The notes under the pieces: model-generated | Database searches by the model: none | What the model was told of the DNA's origin: nothing | What the model saw: only the letters and a program-made list of their open reading frames with translations | DNA from: an uncultured Clostridia bacterium | Lineage (GTDB): Bacteria; Bacillota; Clostridia; Christensenellales; CAG-138 | Assembly (NCBI GenBank): GCA_937913075.1 | Contig: CALEPU010000045.1 | Span: forward strand, 1 to 16,402 | Direction: 5' to 3' | DNA: 16,402 nucleotides | Shown: piece after piece, positions 1 through 7,950 of the stretch | Layout of the letters: every line of letters begins with the position of its first letter | Numbering within the stretch: position 1 is the first letter of the stretch | Made by a program: the position numbers and the translations under genes

Positions 1-583
1 GCTCCTGGAAGCGATGGCGGAGTGCCAGATCACGGCGGACGGCGTGACAAAGAAGCTGGAGGAGCCGTTCATCGTCATGGCCACGGAGAACCCGCTGGAA
101 TCCTACGGCACCTTCCCGCTGCCGGAGGCGCAGATGGATCGCTTTATGATGCGAATGAAGCTCGGCTATATGACCCGCGAGGAGGAGTCCTCCGTCGCGC
201 TGCGCAGGGACACAAACGACATAATAGAGGAGCTTCCGCAGGCGGTAACAAGGGAGGAGACGCTTGCCCTGCGCGCCTCGCTCGACAGCATCGAGATAAG
301 CGAGCTTGTGATGAGCTATATAATGGACATTATAGAGAAGACGAGGAACGACTCACGCGCAAACATCGGCGCTTCTCCCCGCGGAACGATAGCCCTCTGC
401 AAGGCGGCAAGGGTTTACGCCGCCTTCAACGGCAGGGATTTTGTCACGCCCGACGACGTTAAAAAGCTCGCCCCGCGCATACTCGCCCACAGGCTCTATT
501 ACCGCACGGCCGTCGGCAGCGCGGAGTCGGAGGAGCTGTTTAACGATATGCTCTCCGAGATAAAGGTACCCACGGAGGCATAA
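1..583 (+). CDS. MoxR-family AAA+ ATPase, C-terminal part (5' end outside window)
   Basis: The reading frame is open from the first codon (position 2) and starts upstream of the window; the methionine at position 14 is internal. The visible part begins with LLEAMAE, then an ITADGVTKKLEEPFIVMATENP stretch typical of MoxR proteins (the beta-strand and sensor 1 Asn region), followed by LPEAQMDRFMMRM and a C-terminal lid with ASPRGTIALCKAARVYA and the DFVTPDDVKKLAPRILAHRL motif. The Walker A and B motifs lie outside. MoxR ATPases are thought to act as chaperone-like ATPases, usually with a DUF58/von Willebrand-like partner, and the DUF58 gene follows after 14 nt, the standard arrangement. Family assignment is firm; the substrate is unknown. 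Confidence 0.93.
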   Translation, partial: LLEAMAECQITADGVTKKLEEPFIVMATENPLESYGTFPLPEAQMDRFMMRMKLGYMTREEESSVALRRDTNDIIEELPQAVTREETLALRASLDSIEISELVMSYIMDIIEKTRNDSRANIGASPRGTIALCKAARVYAAFNGRDFVTPDDVKKLAPRILAHRLYYRTAVGSAESEELFNDMLSEIKVPTEA

Positions 584-597
584 AGACTCTTTAAAAA

Positions 598-1731
598 ATG
601 CTGATCTTCTTTGCGGTTTTCATATTGACGGCGCTGCTTCTGCAATGGTATTCCGTCCGCAACGCAGCGGATCACAGCAGAATACGCTACGAATGCAAGC
701 CCTCGGTCCGCGCAGGCGAGCCCGGGGAGGAGTTTGTCGTGTTCAGCACCGTTTCAAACATCGGGCGCAGGGCGACCCCCCTGCTCAGGATAGAGGAGTA
801 CTTTCCGAACGAGCTCAATGTTTGCGAGGCGGAGCAGTTCAGCATAAAGATAACCCGAAACGAGCGCCGTATATACCGCAGCACCGCAGTCGTGCGCGGC
901 AGGCAGCAGGTGGAGCGCTCGCTTAGAGCCTCAATATCCAAACGCGGGGAATACTGCTTCTCCTATGCGGAGTTCCATTCAGGTGATTTTCTGGGCCTGC
1001 GAGAGTTCGATTACGATATGCCGAACGAAAACAGCATCGTTATATATCCCCCGCGGATAACGGACGGGGAGCTTGTAAGCTGCTTTACCTCCGTTATGGA
1101 TGAGCTTGCGAGGCGGCAGATGCTGCTTGAAGACCCGCTTTCCGTTCGCGGCTACCGCGAGTATACGGGGCGCGAGCCTATGCGCCAGATATCATGGCTG
1201 CAAAGCGCCGTGAGGAATTCTCTTGTGGTAAAGCAGTTCGATCCCGTATGGCAGCAGTCGGTATGCGTGGTGCTCGATATGCAGTATCACGGCGATTTCG
1301 ATAATCATTTTAAAAGGCAGGAGCTTTGCTTTGCCATGGCGCGCACGGTCTGCGATATGCTCGAGGATCGGCACATGAGTTATAATCTTGTTACAAATGC
1401 CGTAATAACCGGCGGTATAGCAAGCTTTTCAAGCACCGGAGGCAAGGGCGAAGCCTACGCCCGCATACTCTATGCTCTCGGCTCGGCAAGCAACGGCGAG
1501 GTCTGTCCCCTTTCCGAGCTCGCAACTGCCGCGTGTACCGGCGCCGAAAGACAGCGGACGCTGCTTTTGATATCAACAAGGCGCTGTGAAGAAACGGCTT
1601 GTGCGGTTAAAAGGATAGAGGCGCTTAACGGCGGCGAGGTAATGACACTGTATGCCGACGAAATACTGACGGATGAGCTTGAAAGCCTTGTTATGGGCAA
1701 TGCTCCCGAGAGCGGGGAGGCGGAGGCGTGA
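598..1731 (+). CDS. DUF58 domain-containing protein
   Basis: This 377-residue protein starts with a short hydrophobic segment (about residues 2-17) that could anchor it in the membrane. It continues with a beta-rich region and carries the DUF58 signature RGYREYTGREPMRQISW at about residues 183-200, followed by the SLVVKQFDP strand and a von Willebrand A-like fold beginning VCVVLDMQ. DUF58 proteins are the usual partners of MoxR ATPases. The start codon follows the moxR stop by 14 nt; the upstream sequence is A/T-rich (tttaaaaaatg) without a clear Shine-Dalgarno, so translation is probably coupled to moxR. It overlaps the next gene by 4 nt (GTGA). The biochemical role is not established; a cell-envelope function is inferred from the family context. 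Confidence 0.9.
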   Translation: MLIFFAVFILTALLLQWYSVRNAADHSRIRYECKPSVRAGEPGEEFVVFSTVSNIGRRATPLLRIEEYFPNELNVCEAEQFSIKITRNERRIYRSTAVVRGRQQVERSLRASISKRGEYCFSYAEFHSGDFLGLREFDYDMPNENSIVIYPPRITDGELVSCFTSVMDELARRQMLLEDPLSVRGYREYTGREPMRQISWLQSAVRNSLVVKQFDPVWQQSVCVVLDMQYHGDFDNHFKRQELCFAMARTVCDMLEDRHMSYNLVTNAVITGGIASFSSTGGKGEAYARILYALGSASNGEVCPLSELATAACTGAERQRTLLLISTRRCEETACAVKRIEALNGGEVMTLYADEILTDELESLVMGNAPESGEAEA

Positions 1732-3017
1732 ACAGATTTTTCAGGGCGGCCTTTGCCGCAGCGCTCGTTTATCTGACCCTTGGTTTCGCCGCAGCGCTTA
1801 TTACGGGTACGGCGCAGCCTATGCTGAGCTTTTTGTGCCTTTATACGGGTCTGCTGGTTGCTTTCCTGCCGGATATTATCAGTCGGCAGGAGAAGCGGAG
1901 TACGCTGTTTATGCTGTTTGGCGCTGCCATTGCGCTCTTTGGCTTCCTGTTTGTCCTGCGGCTCTCTTGGCTCCATGCCGCGGTTCACGCCATCGGGATA
2001 GCCGCTGCGGTCTATTTTGCTTTGACCCTGCGGCATAATATAACCTATCACAGCTTTAAGGCGCGGTTCGGCTTTGCGCTTATAGCGCTCGCCCTTGCCT
2101 TTGTAATGGTAAACGCCTTCAATTCCGTTTTCTCCGAAAACGAAATACAGGATCTGAAATATTTAAAGCTTGCGGTGAGCTCCGAGATACCGGTGCTGAT
2201 AGTGCTGCTTATCACAGGAGTGCTGCTGCTGCGCTTGCTGCGCGGTCAGAAGGGCGAGGTCGACAAAAAGGCGTTCAACCGCCGCCAGCTCCGCGATACG
2301 CTCATGCTTATAGGCGCGAGCATACTGCTGTTTGTTATTAACCCGCTGCGTTATATAAAGCTTATACGCGACAACGTGCTTTCGCCTTTTCTGCGCCGTC
2401 TGGGTGAATGGCTGCTGCTCCTGTTCCGTCACCGCCGTGTCTATAAAGAGGAGATAACGGTCTTGCCAACTCAAATAGTCGAGCACGCGCCCTTGCCCAC
2501 GGCGCCTCCTGAGGTGGATTGGAATATGGAGGCTGCGCCCGTATATGAAAAGGATACTAAACCGCTGGTGATATTGTTCCTTGTCACAGTGGGAATAGTA
2601 TCACTTGTAATACTCATAATAGCGGCGCGCAAGCTGCTGAGGAAGCTCAAGGATAAGGAGCGCGGACACGGAGAGGGCTATCCAAGGGTCGTCACAAGAA
2701 AAATGCCCTCCGAGGACGAAGATCAGAAGAAGGATAGACCGTCGCGCTTCAGCCGCGACCCGCGTAAGCGTATGCGTTATACTTATAAGGAGTATCTGCG
2801 TCATCTGCGCTCGCTGAACGTGCCGATAAGAGCCGCCGATACCTGTACGGAGATAAACGAAGCTTCATACGAGCGGCTTTCGATAAAAGAAAAGCAGGTC
2901 AGTACGGATGAGCTTACCGATCTCTATAAGCTCGCAAGATACCGCATGGAGCATGAGCCCACCAAGAGCGACGCCGACAGGATGAGGCAGCTATTCAATG
3001 AAATAAAGGGCAGTTAA
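1728..3017 (+). CDS. Multi-pass membrane protein of the MoxR-DUF58 operon (DUF4129-like tail)
   Basis: This 429-residue protein starts with GTG inside the DUF58 stop region (GTGA overlap), which indicates translational coupling. About seven hydrophobic segments lie in residues 7-210, and another near 283-302. Between them is a Pro-rich, presumably extracytoplasmic stretch (TQIVEHAPLPTAPPEVDWN). The last 110 residues are charged and soluble, with RYTYKEYLRHLRSL and a STDELTDLYKLARYRM segment resembling the DUF4129 tail of proteins in this operon type. In many Clostridia this slot holds a transglutaminase-like membrane protein; I see no Cys-His-Asp transglutaminase core here, so it looks like the membrane part without the enzyme. 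Function unknown. The stop codon overlaps the stop of atpC on the other strand. Confidence 0.8.
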   Translation: MNRFFRAAFAAALVYLTLGFAAALITGTAQPMLSFLCLYTGLLVAFLPDIISRQEKRSTLFMLFGAAIALFGFLFVLRLSWLHAAVHAIGIAAAVYFALTLRHNITYHSFKARFGFALIALALAFVMVNAFNSVFSENEIQDLKYLKLAVSSEIPVLIVLLITGVLLLRLLRGQKGEVDKKAFNRRQLRDTLMLIGASILLFVINPLRYIKLIRDNVLSPFLRRLGEWLLLLFRHRRVYKEEITVLPTQIVEHAPLPTAPPEVDWNMEAAPVYEKDTKPLVILFLVTVGIVSLVILIIAARKLLRKLKDKERGHGEGYPRVVTRKMPSEDEDQKKDRPSRFSRDPRKRMRYTYKEYLRHLRSLNVPIRAADTCTEINEASYERLSIKEKQVSTDELTDLYKLARYRMEHEPTKSDADRMRQLFNEIKGS

Positions 3018-3301
3018 TACCGTTTTTCGGCACGGGGTGTAACGACGGTTACCGTATCGTTTTGCACGCTTGCAAAGCCGCCGTCGACTGTAAAGACCTT
3101 TTTTTGCCCGTCAAGAGTGCATATTATGCGGGAGCTTTCCTCCAGCGCTATTACTGCGGGAGCATGCCCGCGCAGTATGCCCACGCTGCCGCCGCCCTCG
3201 CCTTTTTTATTATCACGCGCGTAAAGCGTAACGGCGGAGCACTGTACGCGCTCGGCCTCGCCGGTGGGAGTGACTATTACGAGGTTGATGCCTTCCGCCA
3301 T
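3014..3301 (-). CDS. atpC: F1Fo ATP synthase epsilon subunit, N-terminal domain only
   Basis: This 95-residue protein fits only the N-terminal beta-sandwich of epsilon: INLVIVTPTGEAE near the start, the GILRGHAPAVIAL motif at about residues 41-53 and a VDGGFASVQNDTVTVV strand at about 72-87. It ends at RAEKRY. Family members are usually about 130-140 residues because a C-terminal helical hairpin follows; that hairpin is missing. Known from the family: the sandwich couples gamma to the c ring, whereas the helical hairpin inhibits ATP hydrolysis. The start overlaps the beta stop (TGATG), so translation is coupled. It is the last gene of the operon, and its stop overlaps the convergent membrane-protein gene by 4 nt. 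Confidence 0.92.
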   Translation of the reverse strand: MAEGINLVIVTPTGEAERVQCSAVTLYARDNKKGEGGGSVGILRGHAPAVIALEESSRIICTLDGQKKVFTVDGGFASVQNDTVTVVTPRAEKRY

Positions 3302-4704
3302 CAGACCGCCCCCTGCGCCTTCGCGGCGGTGCGCACTTCGTCAATGCCGCCCGCCATCATAAACGCCTGCTCGGGCAGATCGTCAACGTCACCGCCCAAA
3401 ATGGCCTCAAAGCCTTTTATTGTATCCTCGATGTGCACAAATTTGCCCTGCATGCCGGTAAAGCCCTCCGCAACGTGGAAGGGCTGGCTCATAAACCTTT
3501 GCACCTTCCTTGCTCTTCTGACAGTCAGTCTGTCTTCGGGCGAAAGCTCATCCATGCCGAGTATAGCAATTATATCGTGCAGCTCGTTATACCTTTGCAG
3601 TACGCGCTGCACCTCCTTAGCGCAGTTGTAATGCCTGTCGCCCACTATGTCGGGCGACAGCATACGCGAACCCGACTCCAACGGCGCGACCGCGGGATAA
3701 ATGCCCAGCTCCACTATTGAGCGCGAGAGCACCGTCGTCGCGTCAAGATGGGTGAAGGTAGTCGCCGGAGCGGGATCCGTCAGATCGTCTGCGGGGACGT
3801 AGATCGCCTGAACGGAGGTTATGGAGCCGTTCTTGGTAGAAACTATACGCTCCTGAAGCTTGCCCATTTCGGAAGCCAATGTGGGCTGATAGCCTACGGC
3901 GGAGGGCATACGCCCCAGCAGCGCCGATACCTCGCTGCCCGCCTGGGTGAAGCGGAATATGTTGTCAATGAAAAGAAGCACGTTCTTGTGCGAATACTCT
4001 CTGAAATACTCGGCAATGGTAAGCCCCGCCAAAGGAACTCTGAGCCTTGCGCCTGCGGGCTCGTTCATCTGACCGAATACGAGCGAGGTTTTATCCAAAA
4101 CTCCGGACTGCTTCATCTCCTGCCAGAGATCGAGACCCTCCCTCGAACGCTCGCCAACGCCCGCAAACACCGAATAGCCGTCGTGCTCAAAGGCTATATT
4201 GCGAATGAGCTCCATTATGAGCACCGTCTTGCCCACGCCCGCGCCGCCGAAGAGACCTATCTTCGAGCCCTTGGCGTAGGGGGTCATAAGGTCGATGACC
4301 TTTATGCCCGTTTCAAGCAGCTCCTCCGAGGGTCTGATGTCGGTAAACGCGGGGGCGCTGTGATGTATGGGCCAGCGCTTTTCGGCTTTTATCACGCCGC
4401 CTCGGTCTATCGGACTGCCGCTCACGTCTATCATGCGCCCGAGCGTAGCCTCACCCACCGGCACGGAAATTGGAGCGCCTGTGTCGACCGCCTCCATGCC
4501 TCGGGAAAGCCCCTCCGTGGAGTGCATAGTGATACAGCGCACGTCGCCGTCGCCGAGCTGCTGCAAGGCTTCGAGCAGCAGAGTGCCGTCCCGCAGCTTT
4601 ACCTCGAGTGCGTTGAAAATCTCCGGCGTCTCCCCCGCGGGGAAGGTGACGTCGACGACCGGCCCTATTATTCTCGTTATCAAGCCCTTCGATCCTAACG
4701 GCAT
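3301..4704 (-). CDS. atpD: F1Fo ATP synthase beta subunit (catalytic)
   Basis: This 467-residue protein is close to the family's normal length and carries every catalytic landmark: Walker A GGAGVGKT at 153-160, the catalytic glutamate and arginine in GERSREG (E185, R186), Walker B LLFIDN near 243-248, and the DELSPED motif at 385-391 (the DELSEED lever contacting gamma). It catalyses ATP synthesis or hydrolysis in the F1 head with alpha. A strong Shine-Dalgarno (AAAAAAGGAG) sits in the 16-nt gap after the gamma gene, and its stop overlaps the epsilon start. Nothing suggests loss of catalytic function, in contrast to the unusual partner subunits encoded around it. Confidence 0.98.
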   Translation of the reverse strand: MPLGSKGLITRIIGPVVDVTFPAGETPEIFNALEVKLRDGTLLLEALQQLGDGDVRCITMHSTEGLSRGMEAVDTGAPISVPVGEATLGRMIDVSGSPIDRGGVIKAEKRWPIHHSAPAFTDIRPSEELLETGIKVIDLMTPYAKGSKIGLFGGAGVGKTVLIMELIRNIAFEHDGYSVFAGVGERSREGLDLWQEMKQSGVLDKTSLVFGQMNEPAGARLRVPLAGLTIAEYFREYSHKNVLLFIDNIFRFTQAGSEVSALLGRMPSAVGYQPTLASEMGKLQERIVSTKNGSITSVQAIYVPADDLTDPAPATTFTHLDATTVLSRSIVELGIYPAVAPLESGSRMLSPDIVGDRHYNCAKEVQRVLQRYNELHDIIAILGMDELSPEDRLTVRRARKVQRFMSQPFHVAEGFTGMQGKFVHIEDTIKGFEAILGGDVDDLPEQAFMMAGGIDEVRTAAKAQGAV

Positions 4705-4720
4705 TTTAGGCTCTCCTTTT

Positions 4721-5710
4721 TTAATATTGTTCGCTTTCGGCAGCGGTCTCTATAACGCTCTGCGTAACGAGCGCCTGACGGCGGCGGTTTATCGCCGTTT
4801 CGAGCTGCTGAGCCGAGCTTGCAGCGTTGTCATAGGCCGCGCGCATCGCCATGAGCGTTGCCGCCTGCGCGCCGGAGGCGCACTGCAAAAGCAGCGTATA
4901 CACACCGTTTTTAAGGCACAGCGGCAAAAGCTTGCGCAGCACTGTCTCCCTGTCGGGTATAAAGAGCAAATTTTGAATATGCCCCCTCCCATCGGGCTCC
5001 CGCAGCTGCACTTCGTCGTTCTCCTCGGCGGCGTCCTTTTCATCCGCCCCGCCGATGACCGAGGCAAAGGGTATCAGTCCAAGCGCCTTTTCGTCCTCGG
5101 TCTGTTCCGCGTCCGGCGGCAAAAAGCGCGTGAGCACGGGAGACTGTTTGAGCATATTGATAAACCTTTGGAAGCAGAATATCACCCTGCCGCCATCGGT
5201 ATAAGCCTTGAAAACGAGCTCATAAAGCGCATCCGCGTCCTCGTGGGATGGGACGTCCTTTATGCTGAGCTCGGCGTGGAGCGGGATGTGTTTCTCGCGG
5301 CAGTATTCCGCCGCCATGCGCCCGCAGGCGACGACAAGGGGCGCGTCAAAACGCCTGTATTTTTCGGAAAAGAAATTGAAAAGCTCGTGATTATAGCCGC
5401 CGCAGAGCCCTCTGTTGCCGGATATCAGCACGAGCACAACGCGCTCCTTATACTCCTCCTTAAAGCCTTCTTCGCGGCGCTTCTTTTTGCCCTGTCTGCC
5501 GTGCTTTTTTAATGAGCCGAGGCTTGCCGCGCCGCTCCCGCCCGCGACCGAAGCAAGCTCATTCAACGCCGCCGAATAGGGCGCGTTGCCCTTTAACGAG
5601 GAGGAGGCTCTTGAATACTTTGCGGTGGATACGGTGCGCATCGCTCCCGCAAGCTGTCCCGTGGTCTTAACGCTTTGAAGCCGTTTTTTTAAATCTCTTA
5701 GGGAGGGCAT
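4721..5710 (-). CDS. atpG: F1Fo ATP synthase gamma subunit with two charged insertions
   Basis: This 329-residue protein is the central rotor shaft. The N-terminal helix LKKRLQSVKTTGQLAGAMR (8-26), the ISGNRGLCGGYN motif (96-107) and the C-terminal helix with TLMAMRAAYDNAASSAQQLE (285-304) are conserved. The usual length is about 285-290. The excess lies in two places: a strongly basic stretch near residues 66-90 (KKHGRQGKKKRRE) and an acidic stretch near 199-240 (PPDAEQTEDEK, DEKDAAEENDE). Both lie between conserved blocks and probably form surface loops. The start codon overlaps the stop of the alpha-fusion gene (TGATG). Confidence 0.94.
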   Translation of the reverse strand: MPSLRDLKKRLQSVKTTGQLAGAMRTVSTAKYSRASSSLKGNAPYSAALNELASVAGGSGAASLGSLKKHGRQGKKKRREEGFKEEYKERVVLVLISGNRGLCGGYNHELFNFFSEKYRRFDAPLVVACGRMAAEYCREKHIPLHAELSIKDVPSHEDADALYELVFKAYTDGGRVIFCFQRFINMLKQSPVLTRFLPPDAEQTEDEKALGLIPFASVIGGADEKDAAEENDEVQLREPDGRGHIQNLLFIPDRETVLRKLLPLCLKNGVYTLLLQCASGAQAATLMAMRAAYDNAASSAQQLETAINRRRQALVTQSVIETAAESEQY

Positions 5711-7950
5711 CAGCTCACCCCCGCATAGCTTGCTATTTCGGCTTTGAGCTTGGCTTCAAACGCCTTGTCCATCTTGGCGCCCGTTTTGAGCGAGGCTGTG
5801 AGCTCCGGTGCATTTTGCTCGAAATAATCGTAAAGCCCCAGCTCGAAGCGCTCTATACCGTCCGGGTCGACCTCCTTTGCGAAGCCCTCCGCTACGGCGT
5901 AAATGAGGAGCGCCTGCTTCCAATCTTCAAGAGGCTCATACCGCCTCTGCCGCAGCGCGCGCATCATCCGGACGCCGGAGTCAAGCACCCTTCTCGTATT
6001 GTCGTCCAGATCGGAGCCGAACTGCGAGAACGCCGCAAGCTCGCGGTACTGTGCGAGCTCCATGCGAAGCCTTGAAGATACCTGCTTCATGAGCTTTGTC
6101 TGCGCGGCGCTGCCTACACGCGATACCGAAAGCCCCACGTTTACTGCGGGGCGCTGACCTTCGTTGAAAAGATCCGTTTCGAGGAATATCTGCCCGTCCG
6201 TTATGGAGATGACGTTCGTGGGGATGTAGGCGGAGATATCGCCCGCCTGAGTTTCTATAATGGGGAGCGCTGTGACGGAGCCGCCGCCGGCTTCCTCCGA
6301 AAGCCTTGCGGCTCTTTCAAGCAGGCGTGAATGCAGATAGAAAACGTCGCCCGGGTAAGCCTCCCTGCCGGAGGGACGGTGCAGCAAAAGCGAAAGCTCG
6401 CGGTATGCGACCGCATGCTTGGTAAGATCGTCGTAAACAATAAGGCAGTCCTTGCCCGAGTACATATAATATTCGCTCATGGCGGCGCCTGCAAAGGGCG
6501 CAATGTACTGCATAGAGGCGGAGCTCGAAGCTGTCGCGGCGACTATCGTGGTGTACTCCATAGCGCCGTATTTTTGCAGCTTGGCGCGTATCTCGGCAAC
6601 CGTTGACTCCTTCTGACCTATCGCAACGTAAATGCAGTAAACATCCTTGCCCTTTTGATTTATTATGGCGTCCACGGCGAGCGCGGATTTACCCGTCTGC
6701 CTGTCGCCTATTATAAGCTCGCGCTGACCGCGGCCTATGGGAACGAGCGCGTCGACCGCTTTAAGCCCCGTGTGCATGGGCACCGATACCGAGCGTCTTT
6801 CGGGTATGGAAGGCGCGGCAAACTCGATGGGTCTTCTGTTGGCGGTATTTATCCTGTCCTTGCCGTCGAGAGGTCTGCCCAGCGGGTCGACCACCCTGCC
6901 CAACAGCTCCTCGCCTACGGGCACGCTCGCAATGCGCCCGACCCTGCGGACGCGGCTCAAAATCTCTATATTTTCATACTTGCCGAACACCACGCAGCCT
7001 ATCCGCTCCGGCTCTATATCGAGTATCATGCCCCGCTCGCCGCACTCAAACTCCACTACCTCGCCGTACATGATATCGGCAAGACCGTCAAGCCTGCAAA
7101 TGCCGTCGGATACGCTCAAAACCCTGCCGAGCTGGAAAATATCGACCCGCGGCTCGCTCTCCTCGACGCCGGCGAGCATATCTTTGATTATATCCTCGGC
7201 ATTGATATCGCTGCCGAGAGGGCGCTTTAAAAGATCGCGTTCAAGATGATAGAGCCTGTTGTCGACCGTGCAGTCGTATACCGTGTCGCCTATTCTGAGA
7301 CGCAGACCGCCTATAAGCTCGGGATCGACCTTGACCCAATAGGAGGGCTTGCCGCCGACCTCGTCTAAAAGCTCCTTCGCACGGTTGCCCAGCTTATCGA
7401 CTATATCCTGCGGCAGGGGATATGCGCTCGTCAGCGTGATGTACAGCACGTCGTGATGCATCAGGTAGCACATATCGCCGGGCGTAAGACGAACGTTTGC
7501 AAGTATTTTATCCGCGAGCGCGGGCTCGTTTTCGCGGAGCCTGCCCGCCTGAGGCTCCTCGGCGAGATGTACCCGAAGCCTTTTAATAAGCTCATGCACC
7601 GCATGCTCCCTCGCGGTCAGCAGCGCCTCCCTTTTCATATCCTCCTCGTTGGAGAGGACGGCGTCGAGGACGCTTTGCTTTTTGAGCTCGAAATCCTCCT
7701 CAAGCGCCGCAAGCTCAGCCTCGGCATTACGCGCGTTTGAAGCGGGCGCGTTAAGCGAAGGCGAGCCATCTGCGGGAGCAAAGTCAAGGCGCTGCTCCGC
7801 AAGCTCGCGCTCTATGGCCTCCGCCTCGTCGAGCTCGGCGTTTATCCTCTCCCTGCGGGAGGTGAACATCTTTTTTATCGACTTGCCGCCGACGAGCCAT
7901 ATAATGAGCGCCAGCAGCGCAAAATTGATAACGGCGTAAAGGTATTCCAT
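5710..7950 (-). CDS. atpA: Fused ATP synthase b'-delta-alpha polypeptide
   Basis: One uninterrupted 746-codon frame holds parts of three subunits. Residues 1-22 are a hydrophobic anchor followed by SRRERINAELDEAEAIE and a charged, Ala-rich helix to about 145, as in b subunits. Residues about 153-243 match the delta C-terminal domain: ITLTSAYPLPQDIVDKL, VDPELIGGLRLRIGDTVYD and a final RLYHLERDLLKR helix. From about residue 249 a complete alpha subunit follows: Walker A GDRQTGKS (415-422), Walker B LIVYDD (503-508) and PAVNVGLSVSRVGSAAQ with the arginine finger R611. The N-terminal helical domain of delta is not recognisable. The gene sits where atpH-atpA are normally found, just after atpF. 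Both ends overlap neighbours by TGATG junctions. The layout recalls the mycobacterial b-delta fusion but extends into alpha. An internal ATG (M258, position 7179) could release a near-normal alpha. Confidence 0.95.
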   Translation of the reverse strand: MEYLYAVINFALLALIIWLVGGKSIKKMFTSRRERINAELDEAEAIERELAEQRLDFAPADGSPSLNAPASNARNAEAELAALEEDFELKKQSVLDAVLSNEEDMKREALLTAREHAVHELIKRLRVHLAEEPQAGRLRENEPALADKILANVRLTPGDMCYLMHHDVLYITLTSAYPLPQDIVDKLGNRAKELLDEVGGKPSYWVKVDPELIGGLRLRIGDTVYDCTVDNRLYHLERDLLKRPLGSDINAEDIIKDMLAGVEESEPRVDIFQLGRVLSVSDGICRLDGLADIMYGEVVEFECGERGMILDIEPERIGCVVFGKYENIEILSRVRRVGRIASVPVGEELLGRVVDPLGRPLDGKDRINTANRRPIEFAAPSIPERRSVSVPMHTGLKAVDALVPIGRGQRELIIGDRQTGKSALAVDAIINQKGKDVYCIYVAIGQKESTVAEIRAKLQKYGAMEYTTIVAATASSSASMQYIAPFAGAAMSEYYMYSGKDCLIVYDDLTKHAVAYRELSLLLHRPSGREAYPGDVFYLHSRLLERAARLSEEAGGGSVTALPIIETQAGDISAYIPTNVISITDGQIFLETDLFNEGQRPAVNVGLSVSRVGSAAQTKLMKQVSSRLRMELAQYRELAAFSQFGSDLDDNTRRVLDSGVRMMRALRQRRYEPLEDWKQALLIYAVAEGFAKEVDPDGIERFELGLYDYFEQNAPELTASLKTGAKMDKAFEAKLKAEIASYAGVS

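Noticed and set aside
3152..3177. Bulged GC-rich hairpin (TACTGCGGG / CCCGC..AGTA) inside atpC, considered as terminator of the rightward operon
   Set aside because: It has no following T tract and encodes the conserved GILRGHAP motif region of epsilon, so the pairing is probably incidental.
4367..5512. 381-codon plus-strand frame opposite atpD and atpG
   Set aside because: Shadow of two conserved ATP synthase genes; low-complexity Ser/Pro/Arg-rich start and no motif.
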